From positions 1 through 64,000 of the forward strand of contig JAGWTZ010000010.1 of the NCBI GenBank assembly GCA_028868695.1: a stretch of DNA of 64,000 nucleotides. Reading direction: 5' to 3'. The stretch is from Alphaproteobacteria bacterium. Lineage in GTDB: Bacteria > Pseudomonadota > Alphaproteobacteria > Rhizobiales > Aestuariivirgaceae. Every line of letters starts with the position of its first letter. Position 1 is the first letter of the stretch. The translations under genes and the position numbers were made by a program. The notes beneath the pieces were generated by a model that saw nothing but the letters and a program-made list of their open reading frames with translations, was not told the origin of the DNA and searched no databases. Positions 41,914 through 51,959 of the stretch are shown here, one piece after another.

Positions 41914-44277
41914 TCACTCCCTTGTCTTCAAAACCGCCACCATGTCCAGCCTGTCCACGCGGCGGCGCACGATCAGTGCAGAAACACCCGCCGCCAGGCA
42001 AACAACAATGCTGGCATAGGCATAGACCTCACGGCCAACAATGGCGGGGATGCGGTAAAGCTCTGTCTCGAAAGCGCTCGCCATCGCCTGGGCAAAGCCA
42101 TAGCCCACGATCCAGCCCAGGGGCTGGGCGAGCAGAACCACAATGGCAAGCTCGGTGATCAGCAGCGCCGAAACTTCGGCCCGTGTGAAGCCCAGCACGC
42201 GCAGGCTGGCCATTTCCCGGCCCTGTTCGGAAAGCGAAATCCGCGCAAAATTGTAGACAACGCCGAAGGCAATGATCGCCGCGAAAGAGATGTAGACGGA
42301 CAGCATGGTGTAGATGTTTTCCGCCATGGTGGAGCGGAATTTCTGCATGGCAATTTTCTGGAACGTGACAAACCGCGTGGAAGGCATCTGCTTCAGCTGC
42401 GCATAGAGTTCAGCCCGCTGCGAGCTGTCGATGTCGAGATTGACCCCCGATATCGCCGCATCTTCTCCCAGCTTGGCATTCAGTGCGTTGATCTCCATGT
42501 AGGCCGAGAGGCCGAAATACCCTTCAACGATGGAGGAGACTGGCAGCGAAATGGTTTTGCTCTCGCCTTCAAGCAGCTTCACTTCAACAATATCTCCGCG
42601 CGCCGCGCCCAATATGCCTGCAAGTGCCTTGGAAAGCACAACGCCCTCCCCGGGCAGCGGAACCGGCTTCAGGTTCACATCGAGAACCTGCGACAAGCTT
42701 GTTCCAACGGGCCGCCCGGTGAGTGCAACACGCCGTTTCTTGCTGCCGAAGCTCATCTCTACCGCAATGGAACGGAACGGTTCCACCTTCAACACGCCCG
42801 GCAGCCGCGCCACCGAAAAGGCGGCCGCCATGGGTTTGGCCGTGGGAAAGTAGATCGAGGCTTCCTGCCTGTCGGAGCGGTTGAAGGTCACGTCGATCAG
42901 ATAGCGGATTGAGCCGAACGACCAGAGCGAACCCACAAGCACCGCAACCGCCAGCGCCACGCCGAGAATGGCCCCCGCCGTGCGCCATGGCCAATGCGCG
43001 AGGTGGCGCAGGTTGATGAGGGTGGATTGCGGGAAGATCCGCGCCACATCAAACAGGCCAGTGACCAGCTTGTGATATCGCGCCGGCAGGGGCGGGGCCA
43101 TGGCGATGGCTGGCGGCAGCCGCGCCGCGGAAATGGTGGATTGCAGCGCCCCTGCCAGCGCTGCGGTAAGGGCCGCGGCTGCGGCAATGGCATAAGTCTG
43201 CAAGTCGCGGGCAAACACCAGGCTGGGAAAGCGGTAGAAACGGGCATAGAGCTCAGCCAGCCCGGACCCCAGCCAGGCGCCCAGCGCCATGCCGATCAGC
43301 GTTCCAAGGATGGCGATGACGGTGACGAATTCAAGGTAGTGCCGCGCCACCGCCCAGGACGAATAGCCAAGGGCCTTGAGCAGGCCGATCTGTTCCTGCT
43401 CCAGCGCGATGAGGCGTGAAAGCGTCATGTTGACCAGAAAGGCCGAAACCAGCAGGAAGATCGGCGGCAGGATCAGGCTCATCGCCTTCAATTGCAGAAG
43501 CTCGGCATCAAGGAAGGCATGTGAGGTTTGGTATTTCCGGCCAAAGGCGCCTTGCCCGCCATAGGCCTTGAGCGCGGTGTCGATGCCCTCGATGATCTTG
43601 CTCTCCGAACTGCCGGGCACAAGCTTGACCAGCAGGCTGGAAAATGCCCCATTCAGATTATAGGCCGCGGCCAATTCACGCTCCGGCATCCAGACAACGC
43701 CGAAGCGCCGCTCATCAGGCATCAGCTCGCCGGGGCCGATGGTGTAAACATATTCAGGCGAAAGCGCCCAGCCCGCCACTTTCAGGCTGCGGCTCACGCC
43801 ATTCAAGAGCACGTCGAATTGCGCGCCCGGTTCAAATCCATTGGCTTTGGCAAAGCTTTCGCTGATCAACACCTCATCGAAGCTGCCAGGCCCGGGCATG
43901 GCGCCCTTGCGCAGCACCACGCGGTTGAGCCGCTGCGGCCCATTGTCTGGAATCGAAATCATCATCACCGATGCAGGCTCGGCCACGCCGGGCAGGTCCG
44001 CGAGAGCAAGCGCAGTGATGCGCGGCTCGGCGATGGCCACGCCGTCCATTCGCGCAATGTCCGCCGCCACGTCTTTGGGCGCGCGGGTGGCGGTGGCGAA
44101 GATGTCGGCAAAGCGGCTGTTTTCATAGTAGGTGGCGCGCGTTTCAAAGAGCGAGAGGTACGCGCCATTGGCCAGAACCATGGTGCCAACACCGGTGGCC
44201 AGAACCAGCGCAATCGCCAGCGCCTGCGGCCAGAGCCGGATAAGATCGCGCAACAGTTTTCGGCGCAGCGCGCTCAT
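41914..44277 (-). CDS. FtsX/MacB-type ABC transporter permease (two-module)
   Basis: A 787-residue permease, about twice the size of a single FtsX module. It has an N-terminal membrane helix, a large extracytoplasmic domain (about residues 45-270), a three-helix FtsX core (about 270-400), a second extracytoplasmic domain (about 450-660) and a second FtsX core at the C-terminus. The sequence SRLIALEQEQIGLLKALGYSS is a typical coupling segment. It acts with the ATPase (two-base gap) and the adaptor. Likely roles are efflux or lipoprotein/lipid handling; no substrate can be named. Confidence 0.9.
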   Translation of the reverse strand: MSALRRKLLRDLIRLWPQALAIALVLATGVGTMVLANGAYLSLFETRATYYENSRFADIFATATRAPKDVAADIARMDGVAIAEPRITALALADLPGVAEPASVMMISIPDNGPQRLNRVVLRKGAMPGPGSFDEVLISESFAKANGFEPGAQFDVLLNGVSRSLKVAGWALSPEYVYTIGPGELMPDERRFGVVWMPERELAAAYNLNGAFSSLLVKLVPGSSESKIIEGIDTALKAYGGQGAFGRKYQTSHAFLDAELLQLKAMSLILPPIFLLVSAFLVNMTLSRLIALEQEQIGLLKALGYSSWAVARHYLEFVTVIAILGTLIGMALGAWLGSGLAELYARFYRFPSLVFARDLQTYAIAAAAALTAALAGALQSTISAARLPPAIAMAPPLPARYHKLVTGLFDVARIFPQSTLINLRHLAHWPWRTAGAILGVALAVAVLVGSLWSFGSIRYLIDVTFNRSDRQEASIYFPTAKPMAAAFSVARLPGVLKVEPFRSIAVEMSFGSKKRRVALTGRPVGTSLSQVLDVNLKPVPLPGEGVVLSKALAGILGAARGDIVEVKLLEGESKTISLPVSSIVEGYFGLSAYMEINALNAKLGEDAAISGVNLDIDSSQRAELYAQLKQMPSTRFVTFQKIAMQKFRSTMAENIYTMLSVYISFAAIIAFGVVYNFARISLSEQGREMASLRVLGFTRAEVSALLITELAIVVLLAQPLGWIVGYGFAQAMASAFETELYRIPAIVGREVYAYASIVVCLAAGVSALIVRRRVDRLDMVAVLKTRE

Positions 44278-44279
44278 GG

Positions 44280-45017
<738 letters not shown>

Positions 45018-45126
45018 GTCGCTGCCACCATGGCCACAGCCTGGCTCATATCGGGTCTCGTTGCTGCAAAGCTGGCGGCATTGGCCAGCCTCCCAAACAG
45101 GCTATAGCACGGCTTTCCCCGGCTGT

Positions 45127-45140
45127 TTGATCTTGATCAA
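45127..45140. promoter_or_regulatory. FNR/FixK-type box (anaerobox)
   Basis: TTGAT-CTTG-ATCAA matches the consensus TTGAT-N4-ATCAA exactly. It lies in the gap between the leftward exporter ATPase (start at 45017) and the end of the leftward membrane-protein gene at 45159, so the exporter operon is the natural target. The sequence match is seen; function is inferred. Confidence 0.7.
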
Positions 45141-45158
45141 CCGCTCCGCCGCGGCCCC

Positions 45159-45737
45159 TCACTCCGGGCCATGCGGCCGTGAACTGAACAGGCGGCCCCA
45201 ATCCACTTGCACAGCAAGCGCGAGCAGGATGAGCATCACCAGCTGTGAGGCGAGGCCATAAGGGCTGGTCAGCGCAGTCTGGAAGGATTCGCCGATTGTC
45301 GTTTCCCTGATGCTTTTCACCGTCAGCGCATAAACCGAATAGGCCACGGTGCGGCCCAGAAAGAACGCCGCCGTGAACTGGAACAGGCGCACCCCCGCCA
45401 GCCCTGCTGCCTCAAACAACTGCGCGGAGGGGATGGGCGAAAGCGCAAACAGCCCCAGGGCCAGAAGCGTGCTTCGCCTGCGCTGCTCAATGGCCTCGCG
45501 CGCGCCCTTGAGATTGCGCCGCATGTTCTCCGGCAAATAGCCGCCAAGGTGGCGGAAAACCCGCGCGAGTATGTAACGGCCGGATGCGGCGGCAAGGGCG
45601 CCCACCGCCACTGTTGCAGGCACGGGCTGGTTGCTGTTGAAAACATAAAGGGCGATGATGGTCCATGTTGGCGGGCCAAAGGCGGGCATGAGGTTCACGC
45701 CAAACACGATCAGAAACAGGATCAGGTAATCCGTCAC
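45159..45737 (-). CDS. Small multi-spanning membrane protein, possibly VTT/DedA-like
   Basis: About 192 residues with four or five hydrophobic stretches and a basic cytoplasmic loop (ENMRRNLKGAREAIEQRRRS) in the middle. A Gly/Pro-rich segment (LMPAFGPPTWTIIALYVF) near the N-terminus and GALAAASGRYILARVF recall VTT/DedA proteins, but the match is weak. A GTG at 45737 with an AAGGA ribosome site is chosen over an upstream TTG. It is divergent from the P-type ATPase gene. No specific function is claimed. Confidence 0.75.
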   Translation of the reverse strand: MTDYLILFLIVFGVNLMPAFGPPTWTIIALYVFNSNQPVPATVAVGALAAASGRYILARVFRHLGGYLPENMRRNLKGAREAIEQRRRSTLLALGLFALSPIPSAQLFEAAGLAGVRLFQFTAAFFLGRTVAYSVYALTVKSIRETTIGESFQTALTSPYGLASQLVMLILLALAVQVDWGRLFSSRPHGPE

Positions 45738-45903
45738 GGCAATCCTTGCTGGGGGCCGGCCCAAGCTGCCCGGCCATCATATTCATGCTCTGGCCTGCGG
45801 AAGCAAGCGGCGATTTCGCGCCAGCGCGAAGCTCCGCCGGGAGGGCAACACTGTTCAGCAACATTGACCTGCGGCGCGCGAATGACCAGACTTGGTCCCC
45901 AAC

Positions 45904-48471
45904 ATGCACAAGATCCCGATGGCATCGGAAAAACGCATCACACTGGAAGGCCTGAGTGAAGAGCAGGCGGCCGCGCTGTTGCGCAGCGATGGTCCTAATG
46001 AGTTGCCCCGGCCAGGCCAGCGCACGGCCCTGCGCATTTTCCTGGAAGTGATGCGTGAACCGATGCTGGCGCTCCTGCTGGGCAGCGGGGCTGTCTATCT
46101 CCTGCTCGGTGAATTGCAGGATGCGCTGATCCTTCTTGCCTTTGCCATGATGTCCATTGTGATTACCGTGGTCCAGGAAGCACGAACCGAGCGTGTGCTG
46201 GAAGCCTTGCGTGACCTGACAAGCCCGCGCGCCACAGTGACCCGCGATGGCGAGCGCCGGCGTATCCCCGGCCGCGAGGTTGTGTGCGGTGATCTCTTGC
46301 TCTTGGCGGAGGGAGACCGTGTTCCCGCTGATGCCATCATGCGCGAAGGCCATGACCTGCAGATCGACGAGTCATTGTTGACGGGTGAATCGGTGCCTGT
46401 CCACAAAGTGCCAGCCACGGAAGGAATCCATCAAGCCATGGGCAAGCCGGGCGGGGATGGGCAGCCATTTGTTTTCTCTGGCACGCTGGTGGTGCGCGGC
46501 CAGGCCCAGTGCCGCGTGCTCGCCACCGGCATTCGCAGCGAGATCGGCAAGATCGGCCATTCGCTCAGCAAGCTGGAAACCGAGCCCCCGCGCCTTCAGG
46601 CCCAGACGCGAAGGCTCGTTAAAATCTTTGCCTTGGCGGGCGGCTTGGTCAGCCTTGGCGCGGTGCTCCTCTATGTGACGCTGCGGGGCGGCTGGCTTGA
46701 TGGCCTGCTGGCGGGCATCGCGCTTGGCATGTCGATGTTGCCGGAGGAATTCCCGGTTGTGCTGGTGGTATTCATGGCCATGGGCGCCTGGCGCATTTCC
46801 AAGGTCCGCGTGCTCACCCGCCGGGCCTCGGCCATTGAAACCCTGGGCTCGGCCACTGTCCTGTGCACTGACAAGACAGGCACGCTCACGGAGAACCGCA
46901 TGGCGATTGCTGAGCTGCGCCTGGCTGGATTCAAATCCCGTTGGCGGCAGAATGAAGCCGTGGCCCTTCCAAAGGCTTTTGCGGAGCTTGCCGAAACAGG
47001 GCTGCTCGCCAGCGCCACTCAGCCCACAGACCCCATGGACAAGGCCTTCCATGATCTGTGGCGCCAGCGAGGCCCGCAAGCCGCGCAATGGCCAACCGAT
47101 GAGTTGAACCTGCTCCGCGCCTATGGGCTGCGGCCAGAGCTGCTTGCCGTCACGCAAGTCTGGCAGGGCGGGCGCGGGGCGAAGATCATTGCGGCCAAGG
47201 GCGCGCCGGAGGCCATCGCGGCGCTGTGCAAATGCGACGGCAAGACGAAGGCGGCCATCACCGCCGCCGTCAATGAGATGGCGGCCTCGGGGCTCAGGGT
47301 GCTCGGCGTGGCCAGGGCCAGCCATGCGGGAAAAAGCCTGCCCGAAACGCAGCGCGCCTTTGCCTTCACGTTTCTCGGCCTGGTGGGGCTGGCAGATCCC
47401 CTGCGCGCCAGCGTGCCCGCCGCGGTGGCGCAATGCCGCTCAGCCGGAATCAGGGTTGTGATGATCACGGGCGATTATCCAGCCACCGCCAGCGCCATTG
47501 CGGCCCAGGCCGGCCTGAATGCAAGCCATGTGGCGGCAGGCGCGGAACTGGAAAGCCTGGATGATCAGGCCTTGGCGGAACTGGCGGGCAAGGCTGCGGT
47601 TTTCGCCCGTGTCATGCCGGACCAAAAGCTGCGCATCGTCAATGTGCTGAAAGTCAATGGCGAGATCGTCGCCATGACGGGCGATGGCGTGAATGACGCG
47701 CCCTCGCTCAAGGCGGCGCATATCGGCATTGCCATGGGCGGGCGCGGAACTGATGTCGCCCGCGAGGCTTCATCCATTGTGCTGCTGGATGATGATTTTG
47801 GCTCCATCGTGCAAGCCATCAGGCAAGGGCGGCGCATCTACGACAATCTGCGCAAGGCCATGAGCTTCATCTTCGCGGTGCATGTTCCCATCGCCGGGCT
47901 GGCCTTGCTGCCGCTGGTGATGGGGCTTCCCATCCTGCTTGGCCCCATTCACATCGCCATTCTCGAAATGGTGATTGATCCTGTCTGCTCGCTGGTTTTT
48001 GAAGCCGAGCCGGAGGAGAGCGATGTGATGTCGCGCCCGCCCCGCCCGCCGGCCGAGCCATTGTTTTCACGCCACATGATCTTCTGGAGCCTTCTGCAAG
48101 GGGCCGTGGCCCTTGCCTTTGTGGCGGGCATTTATCTTCTCGCGCTTTCACAGGGCCTGCCTGTTGAGGATGTTCGCGCCCTGGCTTTCTTCTCGCTCAT
48201 CATGGCTGTCCTCGCGCTGATTTTCGTCAACCGCACATTCAGCGCCTCGCTCGCCACAGCACTTGGCCGCAACAACACCGCATTGGTGGGCGTGCTTGCC
48301 GCTCTGTTTGCTTTCATGGCGTCCACCTTGCTTTGGCCCTTCGCGCGAAACCTGCTGCACTTTGGGCCCCTGCATGGTGATGATCTCGCGATCTCGGTGG
48401 CCACCGGCGCCGTCGTGCTCGCCAGCCTTCAGCTTGCGAAATTGCCCTTGGCCAAATGGCTGAAAAGTTGA
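45904..48471 (+). CDS. P-type cation-transporting ATPase
   Basis: About 855 residues. It has the N-terminal cation-ATPase domain, the actuator motif LTGESVPV (about residue 160), membrane helices with PEEFPVVL where Ca-type pumps have PEG, the phosphorylation site CTDKTGTLT (Asp323), and the hinge MTGDGVNDAPSLKAAHIGIAMG. The last 200 residues hold about four more helices. It belongs to the P2-like cation-translocating pumps; PEEFP-type members are not assigned to a single ion. Start is uncertain: ATG 45904 or 45919, with no strong ribosome site. Calcium, magnesium or sodium/potassium transport are possible. Confidence 0.9.
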   Translation: MHKIPMASEKRITLEGLSEEQAAALLRSDGPNELPRPGQRTALRIFLEVMREPMLALLLGSGAVYLLLGELQDALILLAFAMMSIVITVVQEARTERVLEALRDLTSPRATVTRDGERRRIPGREVVCGDLLLLAEGDRVPADAIMREGHDLQIDESLLTGESVPVHKVPATEGIHQAMGKPGGDGQPFVFSGTLVVRGQAQCRVLATGIRSEIGKIGHSLSKLETEPPRLQAQTRRLVKIFALAGGLVSLGAVLLYVTLRGGWLDGLLAGIALGMSMLPEEFPVVLVVFMAMGAWRISKVRVLTRRASAIETLGSATVLCTDKTGTLTENRMAIAELRLAGFKSRWRQNEAVALPKAFAELAETGLLASATQPTDPMDKAFHDLWRQRGPQAAQWPTDELNLLRAYGLRPELLAVTQVWQGGRGAKIIAAKGAPEAIAALCKCDGKTKAAITAAVNEMAASGLRVLGVARASHAGKSLPETQRAFAFTFLGLVGLADPLRASVPAAVAQCRSAGIRVVMITGDYPATASAIAAQAGLNASHVAAGAELESLDDQALAELAGKAAVFARVMPDQKLRIVNVLKVNGEIVAMTGDGVNDAPSLKAAHIGIAMGGRGTDVAREASSIVLLDDDFGSIVQAIRQGRRIYDNLRKAMSFIFAVHVPIAGLALLPLVMGLPILLGPIHIAILEMVIDPVCSLVFEAEPEESDVMSRPPRPPAEPLFSRHMIFWSLLQGAVALAFVAGIYLLALSQGLPVEDVRALAFFSLIMAVLALIFVNRTFSASLATALGRNNTALVGVLAALFAFMASTLLWPFARNLLHFGPLHGDDLAISVATGAVVLASLQLAKLPLAKWLKS

Positions 48472-48564
48472 AACTGGCTGAAACCTTACGGGCGTGAAAT
48501 TTACCATGCTGCGGCAGCACAAGGCGGCGGACAGCAGCCACCATGAACGAAATGAGAGAGTCCT

Positions 48565-48590
48565 ATACGAAAGGCTTAGGTAGTCATACG
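48565..48590. promoter_or_regulatory. ATACG direct repeat, possible response-regulator site
   Basis: Two ATACG copies (48565-48569 and 48586-48590) are 21 bases apart, two helical turns. They lie about 36 bases before the start of the small membrane protein gene in an otherwise featureless gap. The nearby LuxR-type response regulator is a candidate binder. This is pattern-based only. Confidence 0.35.
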
Positions 48591-48625
48591 GATCACAAGC
48601 CCGGCCAAGTTGCTATGTTGCGCCC

Positions 48626-48751
48626 ATGGATTTCTCGATGTTGAATTTGGACGTTGTGGCAATGGGCACCATCTCAGTGTTCCTCATTGGCGTGTGCTTT
48701 GGCATCATCATTGTCGAGCTGTTTCATTCGCACACCTCAACTTGGCATTGA
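48626..48751 (+). CDS. Small single-pass membrane protein (41 residues)
   Basis: The reading frame encodes 41 residues: a short N-terminus (MDFSMLNLDVVAMG), a strong hydrophobic helix of about 19 residues (TISVFLIGVCFGIIIVELF) and a short polar tail rich in His, Thr and Ser (HSHTSTWH). Only one such open frame fills the gap between the ATPase and the convergent response regulator, and codon use is consistent with coding. No homologue is recognised. The two His residues and the Cys could bind a metal. No good ribosome site is visible, so the gene remains a candidate. Confidence 0.5.
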   Translation: MDFSMLNLDVVAMGTISVFLIGVCFGIIIVELFHSHTSTWH

Positions 48752-48796
48752 TGCCACGCCGGTAAGGCGGCGCAGTTTGCTCCGCCTTGTGAATGG

Positions 48797-49414
48797 TTAG
48801 TTGCTGCCCGGAAGCTTGGCCAGCACCGCGAGGCGCACCAGGGCCGCGGTGTTTTTGATATGCAGCTTCGCCAAGATGTTGCTGCGGTGAGATTCAATGG
48901 TGCGCGGGCTCGTGCCAAATTTCGTGGCAATCTGGCGGCTGGTGAAGCCGCTGGCCAGATCTTGCACTACGCTCCGCTCGCGGAGGCTGAGTTGCTCCAG
49001 CGCGTGGCGTGCCTCTTCGATGAGGCCCTGAAGTTCGGCGCTGGCCTTGGAACCCTCCACGGCCGAAACGATGGCCTGCATCAGCGCTTCCGGGGTGACA
49101 GGCTTTTCAAGAAAGTCCATGGCCCCTGAATGCAGGGCCTTCACCGCCGTCGGCACGCCGCCATGGCCGGTGAGCATGACGATTGGTGTCGCTTGGGCGA
49201 TGGCGCGGAATTCCGGGAAGAGGTCAATCCCGTTCACATTGCCAAGCTGATAGTCGCAAATGATGCAGTCATAGGCCTTGTTGCGCAGCATGAACTTGGC
49301 ATCCGCCGGCGTCTGGGCGGTGCGCGCCTCGACATCCATGCGCGAAAGGGCCGCGATGAGGGACTCGCTGAAATCCGCGTCATCATCAACAATCAAGACT
49401 TCATATTTTTCCAC
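48797..49414 (-). CDS. LuxR/FixJ-type two-component response regulator
   Basis: A 205-residue regulator. The receiver domain has the acidic pocket VDDDAD (residues 8-13), the phospho-acceptor aspartate in CDYQLGNVNG (about residue 55), and the Thr and Lys of VMLTGHG and LEKPV. A LuxR helix-turn-helix follows at about residues 145-195 (LSLRERSVVQDLASGFTSRQIA). A GTG at 49414 is the start, because a clear GGAGG site lies seven bases before it. It follows the sensor kinase closely and is presumably its partner. Confidence 0.94.
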   Translation of the reverse strand: MEKYEVLIVDDDADFSESLIAALSRMDVEARTAQTPADAKFMLRNKAYDCIICDYQLGNVNGIDLFPEFRAIAQATPIVMLTGHGGVPTAVKALHSGAMDFLEKPVTPEALMQAIVSAVEGSKASAELQGLIEEARHALEQLSLRERSVVQDLASGFTSRQIATKFGTSPRTIESHRSNILAKLHIKNTAALVRLAVLAKLPGSN

Positions 49415-49428
49415 GCCACACCTCCGGT

Positions 49429-51165
49429 TCAAGCATAGACAGGCTGGGCGATGGGCAGGCGCACTTCAAATGTCGTGCCGCCTGCGGCATTTGTGTGACA
49501 GCTCAGCGTGCCGGAATGGAGTTGGGTAAGGTGCCGCGAAATTGCAAGGCCAAGGCCGAGGCCTCCCGGCTTTTTGGAGCGGACCGGCTCAAAGATGCTT
49601 TCCATGATTTCGGGCGGAATGCCGCCGCCGGCATCTGATATCCCGGTGACGGAAAGGTCCCCCTCGCGGCGGACATCAACTGTCACCTTGAGGCCAGGCC
49701 CCTTCTTGTCTGATGCTTCAAGCGCGTTGCGGATGAGGTTGACGAACACCTGTGTCAGCTGGATCGCCGAGCCGCGGCACAACAGCGGCTCGCTGGCGTG
49801 GATTTCAATCTGGGTCTGGAACAGGTCGCCTGCGTCGATGGTCTCGCGCGCCTCGTCCAGCAGGGTTTGTACCCCAAGGACTTCCCAGCTAGATTTGTCG
49901 GCGGGAATGAGCGAACGCATCTGCCGCGAAATCTGCTGGACGCGGAACAGCATATCCTTGCTGCGCTCAATGAGATAGGGAAGGCTGTCGAGGCCTTCCT
50001 CGGTTGAAATGTTGTCAGACGCGACATAGAGAAAGTTGGAGGCAGCCGCCAAAGGCTGGCGGATCTCATGCACCACGGCCGCGGCGGCCTCGCCGATGAA
50101 GCGCCATTGTTCGGCGTCCGAAAGCTTCACCAGAAGCTCGCGGCTGGTCTTTGCGCTTTCCGTCCTGTCCGTCACATCGGTGACGCGCAGCAGAACCGAG
50201 TGTTCCTTCTGCCCGATCTTCAGCTTGCCCAGGCTGAAACGTGAAACATTGTAGAACCTGTTGTGGACCTTGAAATTGTCCAAATTTGCGTTGACGTCCT
50301 TGAACTGCTCAAGCGCGCTGATCATGGGCGCCAAGGCTTCCGCCAGTGCCTCATTTGATCCAAATGCGGCCAAGGCCGCCGCGTTGCTGAATTGGATTGA
50401 ATCTGCCCCGGCAAATGGAACTGCCACTATGATCAGCGGCACGCCAGCCTGTTCCCATATCTTGAGCAATGCTTCACCCTGGTCATTGACCGCCGCAACC
50501 GCCTTCTCAAGTTTGCGGATGTACCCATATTGGATCGTGCCAAGGATCAAGGCTGTCACGGACAACAACATCACCAAGCCGATTGTTCTGGAAATCAGGC
50601 CCTCAAGCGTGGCTCTTCTTTGAACCACTTCGGCTCTCACCTGCTGGTCGATGTCCAGTCCAATTTGGGTGAATATCGGTTCAGCCTGGTTCAGCCTCGC
50701 GATCAAATCGCCAATTTCATTCTCTGAACTGAAGTTGGAGGCCGCTTGCAGCAAGGGTTCAGTCTGCTGGAAGAAAGCGTCAAGCCGCGTGCTCAGCTTG
50801 CCTTTGCGAATATTCTCGAAGATCGCGTCATACTTGAGAATGTTCACACGGCTGCTGAGAATTTGGCCTCTCAACCTGATTGCGGCCGGTGCCTGATGTT
50901 CGAGCAGGGAAACTTTCAGGCGCTGTAATTCCTTGTCCAGCTGATAGACGCTCCAGTTGAGATCGTCGTGGGCCACACGGGCTGTGTTATACACAAGCCA
51001 TGTCTGGTTGCTGACCACTGTCACCGCCAGCAACTCAAGCAAGAAAATTGCGATCAGTGCCATCCGGTGGAAACGGCTGGTGCCGATCCGCCCAGCCACC
51101 TTCAAGGCGTTTGCACGCCAGCTCCAGGCGGCTGGCATGTCCGCGGTGGTAAACACTTGGCTCAA
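49429..51165 (-). CDS. Membrane sensor histidine kinase
   Basis: A 578-residue kinase. The first membrane helix is near residues 34-53, followed by a periplasmic helical domain (about 55-205) and a second helix (about 207-225). A PAS-like domain lies around 240-350. The H-box with the phosphorylated histidine is VVHEIRQPLAAAS (about residue 365). The catalytic domain has QVFVNLIRNALEAS, DAGGGIPPEIMESIF and GGLGLGLAIS. It overlaps the upstream molybdopterin-fold gene by four bases. The periplasmic domain may read a signal from that exported protein. Confidence 0.93.
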   Translation of the reverse strand: MSQVFTTADMPAAWSWRANALKVAGRIGTSRFHRMALIAIFLLELLAVTVVSNQTWLVYNTARVAHDDLNWSVYQLDKELQRLKVSLLEHQAPAAIRLRGQILSSRVNILKYDAIFENIRKGKLSTRLDAFFQQTEPLLQAASNFSSENEIGDLIARLNQAEPIFTQIGLDIDQQVRAEVVQRRATLEGLISRTIGLVMLLSVTALILGTIQYGYIRKLEKAVAAVNDQGEALLKIWEQAGVPLIIVAVPFAGADSIQFSNAAALAAFGSNEALAEALAPMISALEQFKDVNANLDNFKVHNRFYNVSRFSLGKLKIGQKEHSVLLRVTDVTDRTESAKTSRELLVKLSDAEQWRFIGEAAAAVVHEIRQPLAAASNFLYVASDNISTEEGLDSLPYLIERSKDMLFRVQQISRQMRSLIPADKSSWEVLGVQTLLDEARETIDAGDLFQTQIEIHASEPLLCRGSAIQLTQVFVNLIRNALEASDKKGPGLKVTVDVRREGDLSVTGISDAGGGIPPEIMESIFEPVRSKKPGGLGLGLAISRHLTQLHSGTLSCHTNAAGGTTFEVRLPIAQPVYA

Positions 51166-51662
51166 TCCCCGATCTCTATGTCAGCCAGCTGCCAAACACA
51201 TTTTGCAAACACTTCCTCGTTCCAAAGTTCTGGTTTCTGGGTGAACGGGTAAACGATGAACAGCGGGCCCTTTTCGGCAATGGGCATCAGCTTGCCGTTG
51301 CGCTCCCAAGCCATGAGTGGGTTGAATTGTTTGAGATCGCTGACAGGAATGGTGGACTTGAAGTCATTCAGCGCAGCCAGACGCAAAATGCTGCCAAAGC
51401 CGCCAACATAATGGTAGAGGGTCTGCAGGCTGATGCCGGCATAGGCGGTCTCGTCCCCATCCCATGGCGTTTTGGTTTGCAGCTCCTCGCGTCCGATCGC
51501 CTGCAATTCGGCCAGCTTGAACTTCCATGCTTCATTGTTGCGCTTGGACGTGGCGCCATGCACGGAAAGAATTGTCCCTTCGCCATCAGCGCGTGCGGCG
51601 GGCACGCCAGCAAGCGACGCGCTGGCCGCAATGATGAAATTTCTCCTGCTCAGATTCGACAT
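51162..51662 (-). CDS. Tat-exported molybdopterin-oxidoreductase-fold protein lacking the usual Cys
   Basis: A 166-residue protein with a twin-arginine signal (SRRNFI at residues 5-10, hydrophobic stretch, cleavage near residue 26). The mature part has the short oxidoreductase molybdopterin-binding fold (LYHYVGGFGSILRLAALNDF, IPVSDLKQFNPLMAWERNGK, GPLFIVYPF). The active-site cysteine that binds molybdenum in YedY and sulfite oxidase is not seen at the expected place; the only cysteine is near the C-terminus (FAKCVW). It is therefore probably not an active enzyme. Encoded directly before a sensor kinase, it may be a periplasmic co-sensor. Confidence 0.8.
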   Translation of the reverse strand: MSNLSRRNFIIAASASLAGVPAARADGEGTILSVHGATSKRNNEAWKFKLAELQAIGREELQTKTPWDGDETAYAGISLQTLYHYVGGFGSILRLAALNDFKSTIPVSDLKQFNPLMAWERNGKLMPIAEKGPLFIVYPFTQKPELWNEEVFAKCVWQLADIEIGD

Positions 51663-51959
51663 TCGCGATCCTCAATTCTTCCTGTCAATTTGCTTTGGTG
51701 AGTTGCAACGTTGGCGGGGTGCTCAGCGCTTGTCGATCTTCCCGGCTTCAGCCAAAAAATCACGGCATGGCGATGTGTTTCAACTCGGTTCTGGGCGTGA
51801 ATTTCATTGCCCCTGGTTCCGTTGCCAATGGTAGTATTCATGATCAAATTAAATTCATGACAAACTATACCTTTGGATAGGCCGCTCTCCCATTGAACCC
51901 AATTTCATACAACTTGCAGTTTACGATCTTCGTCACGACATGACCCTGATTCTTCAGTT

